64,000 nt of DNA. Origin: Flaviaesturariibacter aridisoli (GTDB lineage: Bacteria; Bacteroidota; Bacteroidia; Chitinophagales; Chitinophagaceae). The stretch spans positions 124,001 through 188,000 of the forward strand of contig NZ_SKFH01000002.1 in the NCBI RefSeq assembly GCF_004343705.1. Reading direction: 5' to 3'. Each line of letters opens with the position of its first letter. Positions within the stretch are counted from its first letter, which is position 1. Position numbers and translations under genes: made by a program. This document shows positions 26,226 to 32,894 of this stretch, in pieces. The notes under the pieces were generated by a model, which was not told the DNA's origin, did no database searches, and saw only the letters and a list, made by a program, of their open reading frames with translations.

Positions 26226-26972
26226 TCAAAGCACTTCGATACCGGCATCGCGGTAAGGCCGCAGCAGCGGGTCCTCGGGCGGAAGCTCGGTGATAATCGT
26301 ATGAATAGCGTGGAGCGGGCAGACCTGGATCTTCTGCACCGTATTGATTTTTTCGGAGATGGTGAGCGCCACTACGCGGGCCGCATTGGCAATGAGCGCC
26401 TGCTTTACCTGTGCCACTTCGAGGTCGTTGTCGGTGAGTCCTTTCGTGTCGGAAAGCGCGTTGGTGCCCAGGAAGCAGAGATCGGCGTTGAATTGGGCGA
26501 TGCGGGCAATGGCGTCGGGGCCCACCGTGAGCTGTGCGCTGCGCGACACGCGATCACCGATGAAGATGACGTCCAGCTGCGGATGGCGGATGTATTCAAA
26601 GGCGGCGGGCAGCGAGCCGGTGATGACGGTGGCCTGCACGCTGTCGGGGATAGAGCGGGCCAGCTCGGTGATGGTGGTGCCGCCGGTGGAAAAGAAGAAC
26701 ATGCCGTCGCGCAGGAGCGTAAGGGCTTTCTGGGCGATCACCTTTTTCTTTTCAAGCGAATAGATCTCTGAATTCTGAAGCGAGGGGCGGAACGAGCGGG
26801 AGATGGCGCCGCCGTGGACCTTGATGATGCGGCCGGCTTCGGCCAGCTCGAGCAGGTCGCGGCGGATGGTATCCTCCGACACCTGCATTTTCACGCTGAG
26901 GTCGGTAGAGAGCACCTTGTTGTGCAGGTGTAACTGATGGATGATAAACTCCTGTCGTTCCCGCTTAAGCAT
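26226..26972 (-). CDS. DeoR/GlpR-family transcriptional regulator
   Basis: The 248-residue protein has an N-terminal winged helix-turn-helix (RQEFIIHQLHLHNKVLSTDLSVKMQVSEDTIRRDLLELAEAG, shown in part by VSEDTIRRDL). The C-terminal DeoR sugar-phosphate sensor domain has GGTTITELARSI, VITGSLPAAFEYI and FLGTNALSDTKGLTDND. Members are usually repressors released by a phosphorylated sugar. As first gene before susC-susD it probably regulates that operon. MurNAc-6-phosphate or GlcNAc-6-phosphate would be a logical inducer if murQ belongs to the regulon, but that is inference. Confidence 0.92.
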   Translation of the reverse strand: MLKRERQEFIIHQLHLHNKVLSTDLSVKMQVSEDTIRRDLLELAEAGRIIKVHGGAISRSFRPSLQNSEIYSLEKKKVIAQKALTLLRDGMFFFSTGGTTITELARSIPDSVQATVITGSLPAAFEYIRHPQLDVIFIGDRVSRSAQLTVGPDAIARIAQFNADLCFLGTNALSDTKGLTDNDLEVAQVKQALIANAARVVALTISEKINTVQKIQVCPLHAIHTIITELPPEDPLLRPYRDAGIEVL

Positions 26973-26994
26973 TCGTTTTGGGTGTAAGGCGTTT

Positions 26995-27002
26995 CAAAAA
27001 TA
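26995..27002 (-). promoter_or_regulatory. -7 box upstream of the DeoR-type regulator (TATTTTTG)
   Basis: Exact TAnnTTTG match on the minus strand, 22 bp before the regulator's ATG. No well-spaced TTG -33 element is visible. It is a candidate promoter for the regulator-susC-susD unit. Confidence 0.45.
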
Positions 27003-27115
27003 GCGGCGATTCCAAACAAAAACGCATTTTTTTACGCACATACCTGCATAATTCCGCAAACCGTTGGGGCATAACCCGGCAGGGAACGGCATCGAACGGT
27101 AAGGAAAGGGGGAGA

Positions 27116-27517
27116 TCAGGCGGTGGCCCGGTGCTTCAGGATCTCGCGGACGATATCCTTTACGGCGGAGAAAAGCCAGGGTTTCGTGAACATCATCACG
27201 TGGAATTTGGTGCAGAAATGCGTGTCGACGGGGCTGTTCGACGTGGTGAAGACGACCACCGGGATGGCTTGCAGGGCCTGGTCGTTTTTGATGGCGATCA
27301 GGGCTTCCCGCCCGCTCATGAGGGGCATGTTCATGTCCATGATGATCATCGAAGGAAGCTTGTTGTGCTGCGCCGCCTGGTGGAGGTAATTGAGCAGCTC
27401 ACGGCCATTATGCACGCCCGTGATTTTGAGTTCATGGTTGATCTCTTCAGCAGCTTCGTTGAACATCTTAAGGTCGTCGTCGTCGTCGTCGGCCCACACT
27501 ACGTTTAGGTTATTCAT
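27116..27517 (-). CDS. Single-domain response regulator
   Basis: The 133-residue protein is only a receiver domain, of the Rcp1/CheY-like group that pairs with hybrid or phytochrome-type kinases. It has an acidic cluster at residues 10-15, phospho-acceptor Asp61 in MIIMDMNMPLMSGREAL, Thr91 and Lys112 in MFTKPW. It has no output domain, so it acts by protein interaction or phosphotransfer. No kinase gene is adjacent. It is separated from the DeoR gene by about 140 bp. Confidence 0.9.
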   Translation of the reverse strand: MNNLNVVWADDDDDDLKMFNEAAEEINHELKITGVHNGRELLNYLHQAAQHNKLPSMIIMDMNMPLMSGREALIAIKNDQALQAIPVVVFTTSNSPVDTHFCTKFHVMMFTKPWLFSAVKDIVREILKHRATA

Positions 27518-27755
27518 ATAGTTTGATTTACGTCATGACTTGCGCCAGGCGCTACCAAAAAACAGAGTTTCAGCAACCCTTTTGTCGATCCCGGAAAAGG
27601 GTCTTGTAGAGATTGTACTACGCAGCTCAAATGCGCCACAGGCCTGAGTTACGCGCTACAATTGAATTAAGGGTGGGGGGAGAATTGAGAGTACATTAAA
27701 GATAGAAATTCAATCCAACATTCCAAAAAAAATTTGCGTTTCTTTTTTTCGGCCG

Positions 27756-27852
27756 GCACCTTCCGATCTCCGTATTAATACGGAAGGTGCATGCAGGAAT
27801 GTGGAAAAACGGTCTACAAAAATAGACCGCGTCCTGGGGAGCGCGCCCCGGG
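27756..27852. other. Structured noncoding stretch in a 672-bp gap
   Basis: The gap 27518-28189 has no convincing gene. Within it three inverted repeats lie in series: GCACCTTCCG/CGGAAGGTGC (27756-27765, 27781-27790), CGGTCTA/TAGACCG (27810-27816, 27823-27829) and a GC-rich TGGGG/CCCCG stem near 27834-27849. The first contains the perfect palindrome TCCGTATTAATACGGA (27769-27784). AT-rich sequence precedes them. This could be a regulatory leader or a small RNA; I have no family match. Small open frames in the gap lack coding character. Confidence 0.4.
27770..27783. repeat. CCGTA-N4-TACGG palindrome in the noncoding stretch
   Basis: Exact CCGTATTAATACGG, perfect over 16 bp when the flanking T and A are included. 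Third of four exact copies in the window. Confidence 0.55.
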
Positions 27853-28189
27853 ATGCGTGTACCTCGGTAAGCAACGAGCAGCCAAATCAACTGCGCACCT
27901 CAGGAGTCAGAATGCAGGCCCGGCATAGCCGTGTGCGATCGTCTAAAAAATAAATGATGGAAAAGGACCGACGGACGGAATTGTGGTATACGAATTGGTG
28001 CATATTGAATAGCGGCGCACGGATCGAAACGCTCCTGTCGCTTCACTCTCATCAATCTCCCCAACCCTTCTATTGTTCGATGGTACTCGTTGCACCCGCA
28101 CGGAGGCAGCGCTACGGGCTTCGCCTGTGGCCGGCCCTGAGCGGACAGCGAAAAATGATTTTGCTAACCGTAAAAACGAACGACAAAAA

Positions 28190-28795
28190 ATGGTCAGAAA
28201 TCTACGCCACCGGATCGGAGCGTCAGCGATCTGCCTCAGCATATTACCGGCCGCCAGCGGCCTGATCAGCCTACCAACTGCAACTGCATCACATGACGAC
28301 AACAACAACCTGCCAACCAGCCCGACGAACTACAGCAGCTCCCGCCTTTTTCCCGGCACAAACCAGTTGCCCTGCACAGCCACACAAGGGCTACCCCAGC
28401 ACCGTATTCACCTCCGCGGCCTGCTGCGCAGCGGTACGGTGGAACTGCTCTGGGACATTACCGACGAAGTGGACATTGCCAGTTATACCGTGGAGCGGAG
28501 CACCGATGGCACCGCCTTTACAGCAATCGGCGAGGTACGAAGCAGCGGCAACCATTGCCGCTATACCTACCAGTTCCGCGACAACCGTCCGGCACTGGCA
28601 AGTCCCACCAATTACTACCGGATCCAGGCCCGTGAACGCAGCGGAGGGCGGTTTTATTCCGCCACCAAGACGCTGCGGCAAGCGGCCGGCGACAGCGGCG
28701 CACCCGGGCTCACGGTAGGAGCCAACGCGGCGACCCGCTCCCCCAAAAAATCATTTCTGAACAACGGCAGCCAGCCGTCAACTCGTTTCATTTAG
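28190..28795 (+). CDS. Exported protein with a fibronectin-III-like domain
   Basis: The start at 28190 (MVRNLRHRIG) gives a plausible signal peptide (to about residue 33, ending SLPTATA); the longer upstream reading does not. The 201-residue protein contains a segment of the type often found in secreted Bacteroidota proteins: VELLWDITDEVDIASYTVER, STDGTAFTAIGEV and NYYRIQARERSGG. That is an FN3-like fold, usually placed before a type IX sorting domain. No sorting domain is present and the C-terminus is short and basic, so the protein may be truncated or a stand-alone small version. Function unknown. Confidence 0.6.
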   Translation: MVRNLRHRIGASAICLSILPAASGLISLPTATASHDDNNNLPTSPTNYSSSRLFPGTNQLPCTATQGLPQHRIHLRGLLRSGTVELLWDITDEVDIASYTVERSTDGTAFTAIGEVRSSGNHCRYTYQFRDNRPALASPTNYYRIQARERSGGRFYSATKTLRQAAGDSGAPGLTVGANAATRSPKKSFLNNGSQPSTRFI

Positions 28796-28836
28796 CAATA
28801 GTAAGATGAGAGTCTAACCTATGTTCAACACCAACC

Positions 28837-28870
28837 GAGAGCCCCATTCCTGGGGCTCTCTTGCTTTTTT
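28837..28870 (+). terminator. Terminator after the FN3-like gene
   Basis: GAGAGCCCCA/TGGGGCTCTC forms a perfect 10-bp stem with a 4-nt loop (TTCC), followed by TTGCTTTTTT. Confidence 0.88.
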
Positions 28871-28879
28871 ACCCTGCAC

Positions 28880-28917
28880 AAAAAAGCCCGCCATCGCACT
28901 TTTGTGCTTCGGCGGGC
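28880..28917 (-). terminator. Terminator after tRNA-Val
   Basis: On the minus strand GCCCGCC and GGCGGGC pair (28911-28917 with 28886-28892), with an inner GCAC/GTGC helix, followed by six T. It lies immediately 3' of the tRNA gene. Confidence 0.8.
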
Positions 28918-28923
28918 GGCTGT

Positions 28924-28996
28924 GGGACGTACAGGATTCGAACCGGTGACCCCTTCCATGTCAAGGAAGTACTCTAACCAACTGAGCTAACGTCCC
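28924..28996 (-). tRNA. tRNA-Val (anticodon GAC)
   Basis: The minus strand folds as a cloverleaf: acceptor GGGACGT with ACGTCCC, D-arm GCTCAGTTGGTTAGAGT, anticodon stem CTTCC/GGAAG closing the loop TTGACAT (anticodon GAC), a 5-nt variable loop and the T-loop TTCGAAT. The terminal CCA is not encoded and must be added. 73 nt. It reads GUC and GUU valine codons. Confidence 0.95.
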
Positions 28997-29029
28997 AAGG
29001 GGCGGTAAAAGTAAGGTGTTCAACGCGAA

Positions 29030-29069
29030 TTACAAACTTGAAACCCGAAACCGGAAACCGGAAACTTCA
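29030..29069. repeat. GAAACCG heptamer-word repeat
   Basis: The word GAAACCG or close variants repeats about four times with period 7 between tRNA-Val and the proline dehydrogenase stop. No inverted partner was found next to it. Confidence 0.45.
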
Positions 29070-29078
29070 GATTCCCCG

Positions 29079-30302
29079 CTACAACCCTCTCCGCTCCAGC
29101 TCCCGTTTGAGCAGCAGCAGCTCGCGGCCCGTCTGGCCGCCAACGGAGGTGTTTTCCTGGGCGCGGCGCATCAGGTAGGGCACCACATCCTTAATCGGCC
29201 CGAAAGGCAGGTATTTGCTGACGCTGCAGCCCGCTTCGGCCAGGTTGAAGGTAATGTTGTCGCTCATTCCGTATAGCTGGCTGAAATGTACGTGCGGGTG
29301 GTTCAGCGGCAGCCCCTTTTTCTGGAGCAGCTCCACGCCGAGGGCATTGCTCCGCTCGTTGTGGGAGGCAATGATCACGGAGATGCTGTCGAGGTGCTCA
29401 ATGCAGAAGTGCACGGCATCGTTGTAGTCGCGGTCGGACGCTTCTTTGGACGGTTGGATGGGCGAGGCATAGCCCCGCTCCTGCGCACGCCGGCGTTCCT
29501 TTTCCATATAAGCGCCGCGCACCAGCTTGGCGCCGAGCGTAAAGCCGCCCGCCTGTGCGTCGGCGAAGGATTCTTTCAGGAAAGCAAGGCGGTCGTGGCG
29601 GTACAGCTGGATCGTGTTGAACAGCACCACGGCGTCTTTGTTGAAGCGCGCCATCATCAGCATCGTCAGCGCGTCGACAGGGTCCTGGATCCAGGTTTCC
29701 TCGGCGTCTACGAGCACCCCGATGCCGGCGCGGGCCGCCGCCTCGCTGATCCGCAGCATGCGTTCCGCTACGCGGCGCCATTCTTCCCGGGCTGCGGCGG
29801 GCAGCTGCGGCAGCGCCGCCTCGTAGCGGGCCACCAGCGATGCCGCGGGCGTCCGCTCCATCAGGTCGTCGATCTGTTCCAGCAGGGCGAAGCGGGCAAA
29901 GCCGGTCACCTTGATGCTCATGTAGGGGATGTTGGGCTGCGTGGCGGCGTATTCGATCACCCGGATAAACTCCTGGCAGGCGCCTTCAAAGGCCTCCTCC
30001 CCTTCCTTTCCTTCCACGCCGTAGTCGAGGATCACCTGCACGTTGGAAGCGGCCAGCTTGCGGGCCACATCGGCGGTTTGCGCCAGCGTTTCGCCGCCTA
30101 CGAACTGGCGGAAGATCGTTTTCCGGATGATGCCTTTCACCGGTAGCCCGGCGCGGATGCTCCAGGGCGCAAGGCGCGTACCCATCTGCACCAGCCAGGG
30201 CTTGCCCATGAGGCCGAACAGCCAGTGGGCCTGCTTCAGTTCCTTGTCGGTTTTAGAGGCAAAAGCAATCGTCGTGTTGTCGAAGGATAAAGGGGAATTC
30301 AT
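29079..30302 (-). CDS. Proline dehydrogenase
   Basis: The 407-residue FAD enzyme oxidises proline to pyrroline-5-carboxylate and passes electrons to the quinone pool. The ATG at 30302 is preferred to the GTG two codons upstream. PRODH-domain motifs are VILDYGVEGKEG, YMSIKVTGFARF, GVLVDAEETWIQDPVDAL, GAKLVRGAYMEKER, IASHNERSNALGV and FSQLYGMSDNITFNLAEAG, with KYLPFGPIKDVVPYLMRRAQEN at the end. It is the monofunctional form, not fused to P5C dehydrogenase, whose gene is not here. Confidence 0.93.
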   Translation of the reverse strand: MNSPLSFDNTTIAFASKTDKELKQAHWLFGLMGKPWLVQMGTRLAPWSIRAGLPVKGIIRKTIFRQFVGGETLAQTADVARKLAASNVQVILDYGVEGKEGEEAFEGACQEFIRVIEYAATQPNIPYMSIKVTGFARFALLEQIDDLMERTPAASLVARYEAALPQLPAAAREEWRRVAERMLRISEAAARAGIGVLVDAEETWIQDPVDALTMLMMARFNKDAVVLFNTIQLYRHDRLAFLKESFADAQAGGFTLGAKLVRGAYMEKERRRAQERGYASPIQPSKEASDRDYNDAVHFCIEHLDSISVIIASHNERSNALGVELLQKKGLPLNHPHVHFSQLYGMSDNITFNLAEAGCSVSKYLPFGPIKDVVPYLMRRAQENTSVGGQTGRELLLLKRELERRGL

Positions 30303-30325
30303 ATGCACCGCGAAGGTACATACAA

Positions 30326-30366
30326 AGGTTCTTAAGGTTTTTCAGGTTCTTCAGGTTCTATTGGTT
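30326..30366. repeat. TTCAGGTTC tandem intergenic repeat
   Basis: Words of the form TTCAGGTTCT repeat with period 9 upstream of proline dehydrogenase. Same architecture as the other spacer repeats, different word. Confidence 0.45.
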
Positions 30367-30450
30367 AAAGTATACCCGGCGTGCTGTTGCCGGTAAGGCC
30401 GGTTGCCAGGGAACCTTCAGAACGCCGGAACCAGCAAGACCCTTTCCCGG

Positions 30451-30458
30451 TATCTTTG
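30451..30458 (+). promoter_or_regulatory. -7 box of the thioesterase gene (TATCTTTG)
   Basis: Exact TAnnTTTG match, 14 bp upstream of the ATG at 30473. No TTG lies at a usual distance upstream. Confidence 0.55.
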
Positions 30459-30472
30459 CGAAAATTTCCTGC

Positions 30473-30988
30473 ATGCTGACCAGAAAACCTTCCGACAGTT
30501 ACACGAATATGACCGAGCTGGTGCTGCCCAACGATACCAACGTGTTCGGCAACCTGATGGGCGGTCGCCTGATGTACTGGATGGACATCGCCGCGGCCAT
30601 TGCCGCCCAGCGCCACTGCAACGCGCCGGTGGTTACGGCCTCGGTAGACAATATCTCGTTTGAAAACCCGATCAAGCTGGGCAACACCGTGCACATCGAA
30701 GCCAAGGTGACCCGCTCGTTCAATACGTCGATGGAGGTGCACCTGCGCGTGTGGGGCGAAGACTTTACGCAGCAATTCAAATACAAGAGCAATGAGGCCT
30801 ACTACACCTTCGTGGCCCTCGACCCGAACCGCAACCCGCGCCCCGTGCCGGCGCTGCAGCCCGAGACCGACGAGGAGCGCAAGCTGTTCGAAGGAGCCCT
30901 GCGCCGCCGCCAGCTGCGCCTCATCCTCGGCGGGAAAATGAAACCCGATGACGCCGCGGAGCTGAAAGCGTTGTTCGTAAAAGACTAG
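30473..30988 (+). CDS. Acyl-CoA thioesterase (hotdog fold)
   Basis: The 171-residue protein has the BACH/YciA-type hotdog domain: VLPNDTNVFGNLMGGRLMYWMDIAAA with the catalytic Asn/Asp region, then VDNISFENPIKLGNTVHIEA and MEVHLRVWGED. It hydrolyses acyl-CoA to free fatty acid and CoA; chain-length preference cannot be read. The C-terminal 45 residues are a charged helical tail. Single gene with its own -7 box and a downstream terminator. Confidence 0.88.
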   Translation: MLTRKPSDSYTNMTELVLPNDTNVFGNLMGGRLMYWMDIAAAIAAQRHCNAPVVTASVDNISFENPIKLGNTVHIEAKVTRSFNTSMEVHLRVWGEDFTQQFKYKSNEAYYTFVALDPNRNPRPVPALQPETDEERKLFEGALRRRQLRLILGGKMKPDDAAELKALFVKD

Positions 30989-30990
30989 CA

Positions 30991-31038
30991 GTAATTGGTT
31001 TAGTAGTCTAATGGTCTATTGGTAACCAGGACCTACCC
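30991..31038. repeat. Intergenic repeat (TCTATTGGTAACCAGGACC type)
   Basis: TAATTGGTTTAGTAGTCTAA, then TGGTCTATTGG, then GGTAACCAGGACCTACC. A closely similar series is found at 59025-59078 (AATTGGTCTATTTG ... GGTAACAGGGACCTGCC), also just after a plus-strand gene. The pair shows that at least one phrase is shared between distant spacers. Confidence 0.5.
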
Positions 31039-31092
31039 ACTCTGCTCCTGATCTCGGTGAATGCTGGTGATAGACAAACTGAAATATTAGTA

Positions 31093-31125
31093 AGAAAGGT
31101 CGCCGTGAGGCGACCTTTCTTTATT
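31093..31125. terminator. Bidirectional terminator between thioesterase and acyltransferase genes
   Basis: AGAAAGGTCGCC (31093-31104) pairs exactly with GGCGACCTTTCT (31109-31120) around a GTGA tetraloop: a 12-bp perfect stem between convergent genes. Confidence 0.85.
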
Positions 31126-31160
31126 GCACTAATCTGGTTCCTTGAAGTCCGCGCATCGCG

Positions 31161-31195
31161 CAACTACAAACTTCAAACTACAAACTACATACTTC
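31161..31195. repeat. ACTACAA heptamer-word repeat
   Basis: ACTACAAACTTCAAACTACA and further copies, period 7, ending directly at the stop of the acyltransferase gene. The same word is used in the right arm at 41407-41439 and, as complement, at 43911-43946. Confidence 0.5.
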
Positions 31196-31969
31196 TCAAG
31201 ACGCCAGCTTCTCCGGTGTCTTCCAATGGTGCGCGCCCTGCATCATAAACTTCTTGCTCTGCTCGATCGCATCCATTACCTGCTCGAGGATGGCTTCGGG
31301 GGTATCGTCGTAGTTGATCTGCATTGGTTCCTTGAACCGGACCGACAGCAGGGTGCCCTTCTTCTTGAACTGCAGTCCCTTCTTATTGAAAGCACGCCAG
31401 AAGCCGCCGATCACCACGGGGATCACTACGGGTTTCATCTGCTTGATGATATAGGCGGTGCCCTTGCGGCCCGGCGCAAAGGGCTTCGTCGTACCCTGCG
31501 GGAAGGTGATCACCCAGGCCCGGTCGAGGGCGCGCTGGATCTTGCGGGTGTCGGAAGGATCGAGGCCGCGGCGGGTTTCATTACCGTCCTTGCGCCAGGT
31601 GCGGCGCACCGTCAGCGCCCCGGCCAGCGTAAAGAGCCGGCTGATCCAGGAGCTTTTCATCGTTTCTTCGGCCGCCACGTAATACACGCGGGTAAACGGG
31701 TTGAGCAGGTAGTAGGGTACGCCCAGCTTGTTCTTCTTGCGCCATTTTACCGCGCAGAAGATGTGCAGGAACGTGATCACGTCGGCAAAATAGGTCTGGT
31801 GATTCGATACGAAAAGGACGTTGCGCTTCGGCAGGTCCTGAATGTGTTCCGTGCCGCTGATCTGCAGCCGGTTGACGATCATAAGGCCAGGGTACGAGAA
31901 GATTCCGACAAGTGCGTAAACGAATTTGCGCACCAGCGTCCACTCCGCCAGTTTTTTCCAGATATCCAT
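31196..31969 (-). CDS. 1-acyl-sn-glycerol-3-phosphate acyltransferase-like protein
   Basis: The 257-residue PlsC-family protein would acylate lysophosphatidate at the inner membrane. The catalytic block reads VSNHQTYFAD (54-63): His57 and Asp63 are five residues apart, not four as in the canonical NHX4D motif. The substrate-binding block is ITFPQGTTKPF in place of FPEGTRS. The N-terminus has a hydrophobic membrane-contact segment. The family is clear, but the altered spacing means the acceptor could be a different lipid. Single gene between a repeat and a divergent SIMPL gene. Confidence 0.8.
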   Translation of the reverse strand: MDIWKKLAEWTLVRKFVYALVGIFSYPGLMIVNRLQISGTEHIQDLPKRNVLFVSNHQTYFADVITFLHIFCAVKWRKKNKLGVPYYLLNPFTRVYYVAAEETMKSSWISRLFTLAGALTVRRTWRKDGNETRRGLDPSDTRKIQRALDRAWVITFPQGTTKPFAPGRKGTAYIIKQMKPVVIPVVIGGFWRAFNKKGLQFKKKGTLLSVRFKEPMQINYDDTPEAILEQVMDAIEQSKKFMMQGAHHWKTPEKLAS

Positions 31970-32090
31970 CGGGTAAGCAATTGGGCGGTAAAGTTAGGTG
32001 TTTCGGAATTGTTAAGTATCGGCCGGGTTTGCCGGTCATCGTATGCTTTTTGCATGCTTTGTACGTCCTATTAAGTAAATGCAGAAACGT

Positions 32091-32813
32091 ATGAAGAACA
32101 TCTTACTACTCAGCGCACTCCTCCTTGGCGGCATCGGCGCATCGGCACAGAACGTGAACCCCAACCCCTATCCCCGCACGATTACCGTAACGGGCTCCGC
32201 GGAAGAAGAAGTGACCCCCGACGAGATCTATGTGAACGTAGACCTGAAAGAGTACGAGAAAAAGGGCCAGGGCAAGATCGCCCTCGACGTCATCCGCCGC
32301 GACTTTCTCGCCAGCGCCCGCGCCGTGGGCATTCCCGACTCGCTGGTAACCATCGCTGCCTACGACGGCAACAACGGCAACCCCTGGTGGCAGCGCAAGA
32401 AAAAGAAAGAGGAACTGTACGCCTCCATCACCTACCAGGTAAAGCTCAAAAGCAGCAAGCTGATGGATGACCTCGTGGCCCGGCTCGACGACAACGCCAC
32501 GCAGAACTTTTACATCAGCCGCGTGGACCACAGCCGCCTCGCCGACTACCGCAAACAATTAAAAATAAAAGCCACCCAGGCCGCCAAGGAAAAGGCACAG
32601 TACCTTGCGCAGTCGATCGGCGAGCAGGTAAGCGTAGCCGTTACCATCAACGAGCCGGTGGAGTACGGCGGGCCGATTATCTACAACCGCGCCGCGATGG
32701 CCTCCAACGTGGTGATGAAAGACGCAGCCGGATCGCCCGACGATGCGAACCAGCCTGACTTCAAAAAGATCAAATTGAAATACGACGTGACGGTGGTCTT
32801 CGCGCTCAAATAA
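32091..32813 (+). CDS. Exported SIMPL-domain (DUF541) protein
   Basis: The start at MKNILLLSAL gives a signal peptide (about 1-19); another in-frame ATG lies four codons upstream. The 240-residue protein has the SIMPL domain (ITVTGSAEEEVTPDEIYVNV near the mature N-terminus, then KATQAAKEKAQYLAQSIGE). The prominent NNGNPWWQRKKKKEELY insertion is basic. SIMPL proteins form periplasmic oligomers; in BP26/OMP28 homologues they bind the outer membrane. Function here is unknown. Confidence 0.8.
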   Translation: MKNILLLSALLLGGIGASAQNVNPNPYPRTITVTGSAEEEVTPDEIYVNVDLKEYEKKGQGKIALDVIRRDFLASARAVGIPDSLVTIAAYDGNNGNPWWQRKKKKEELYASITYQVKLKSSKLMDDLVARLDDNATQNFYISRVDHSRLADYRKQLKIKATQAAKEKAQYLAQSIGEQVSVAVTINEPVEYGGPIIYNRAAMASNVVMKDAAGSPDDANQPDFKKIKLKYDVTVVFALK

Positions 32814-32846
32814 CGCCGGCAGAACGCGCGGATAATCCGGGCAAAG

Positions 32847-32882
32847 AAAAAGCCCCTCGCTTCACGCGAGGGGCTTTGCTAT
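32847..32882. terminator. Bidirectional terminator between the SIMPL gene and rpsA
   Basis: AGCCCCTCGC and GCGAGGGGCT form a 10-bp stem (32851-32860, 32866-32875) with a 5-nt loop, A-rich on the left and T-containing on the right, between convergent genes. Confidence 0.85.
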
Positions 32883-32894
32883 TTAAAGAAGCGA

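Noticed and set aside
27943-28308. Open frames on both strands before the FN3-like gene
   Set aside because: Mutually overlapping, without signal peptide, domain or consistent codon bias; treated as noncoding.
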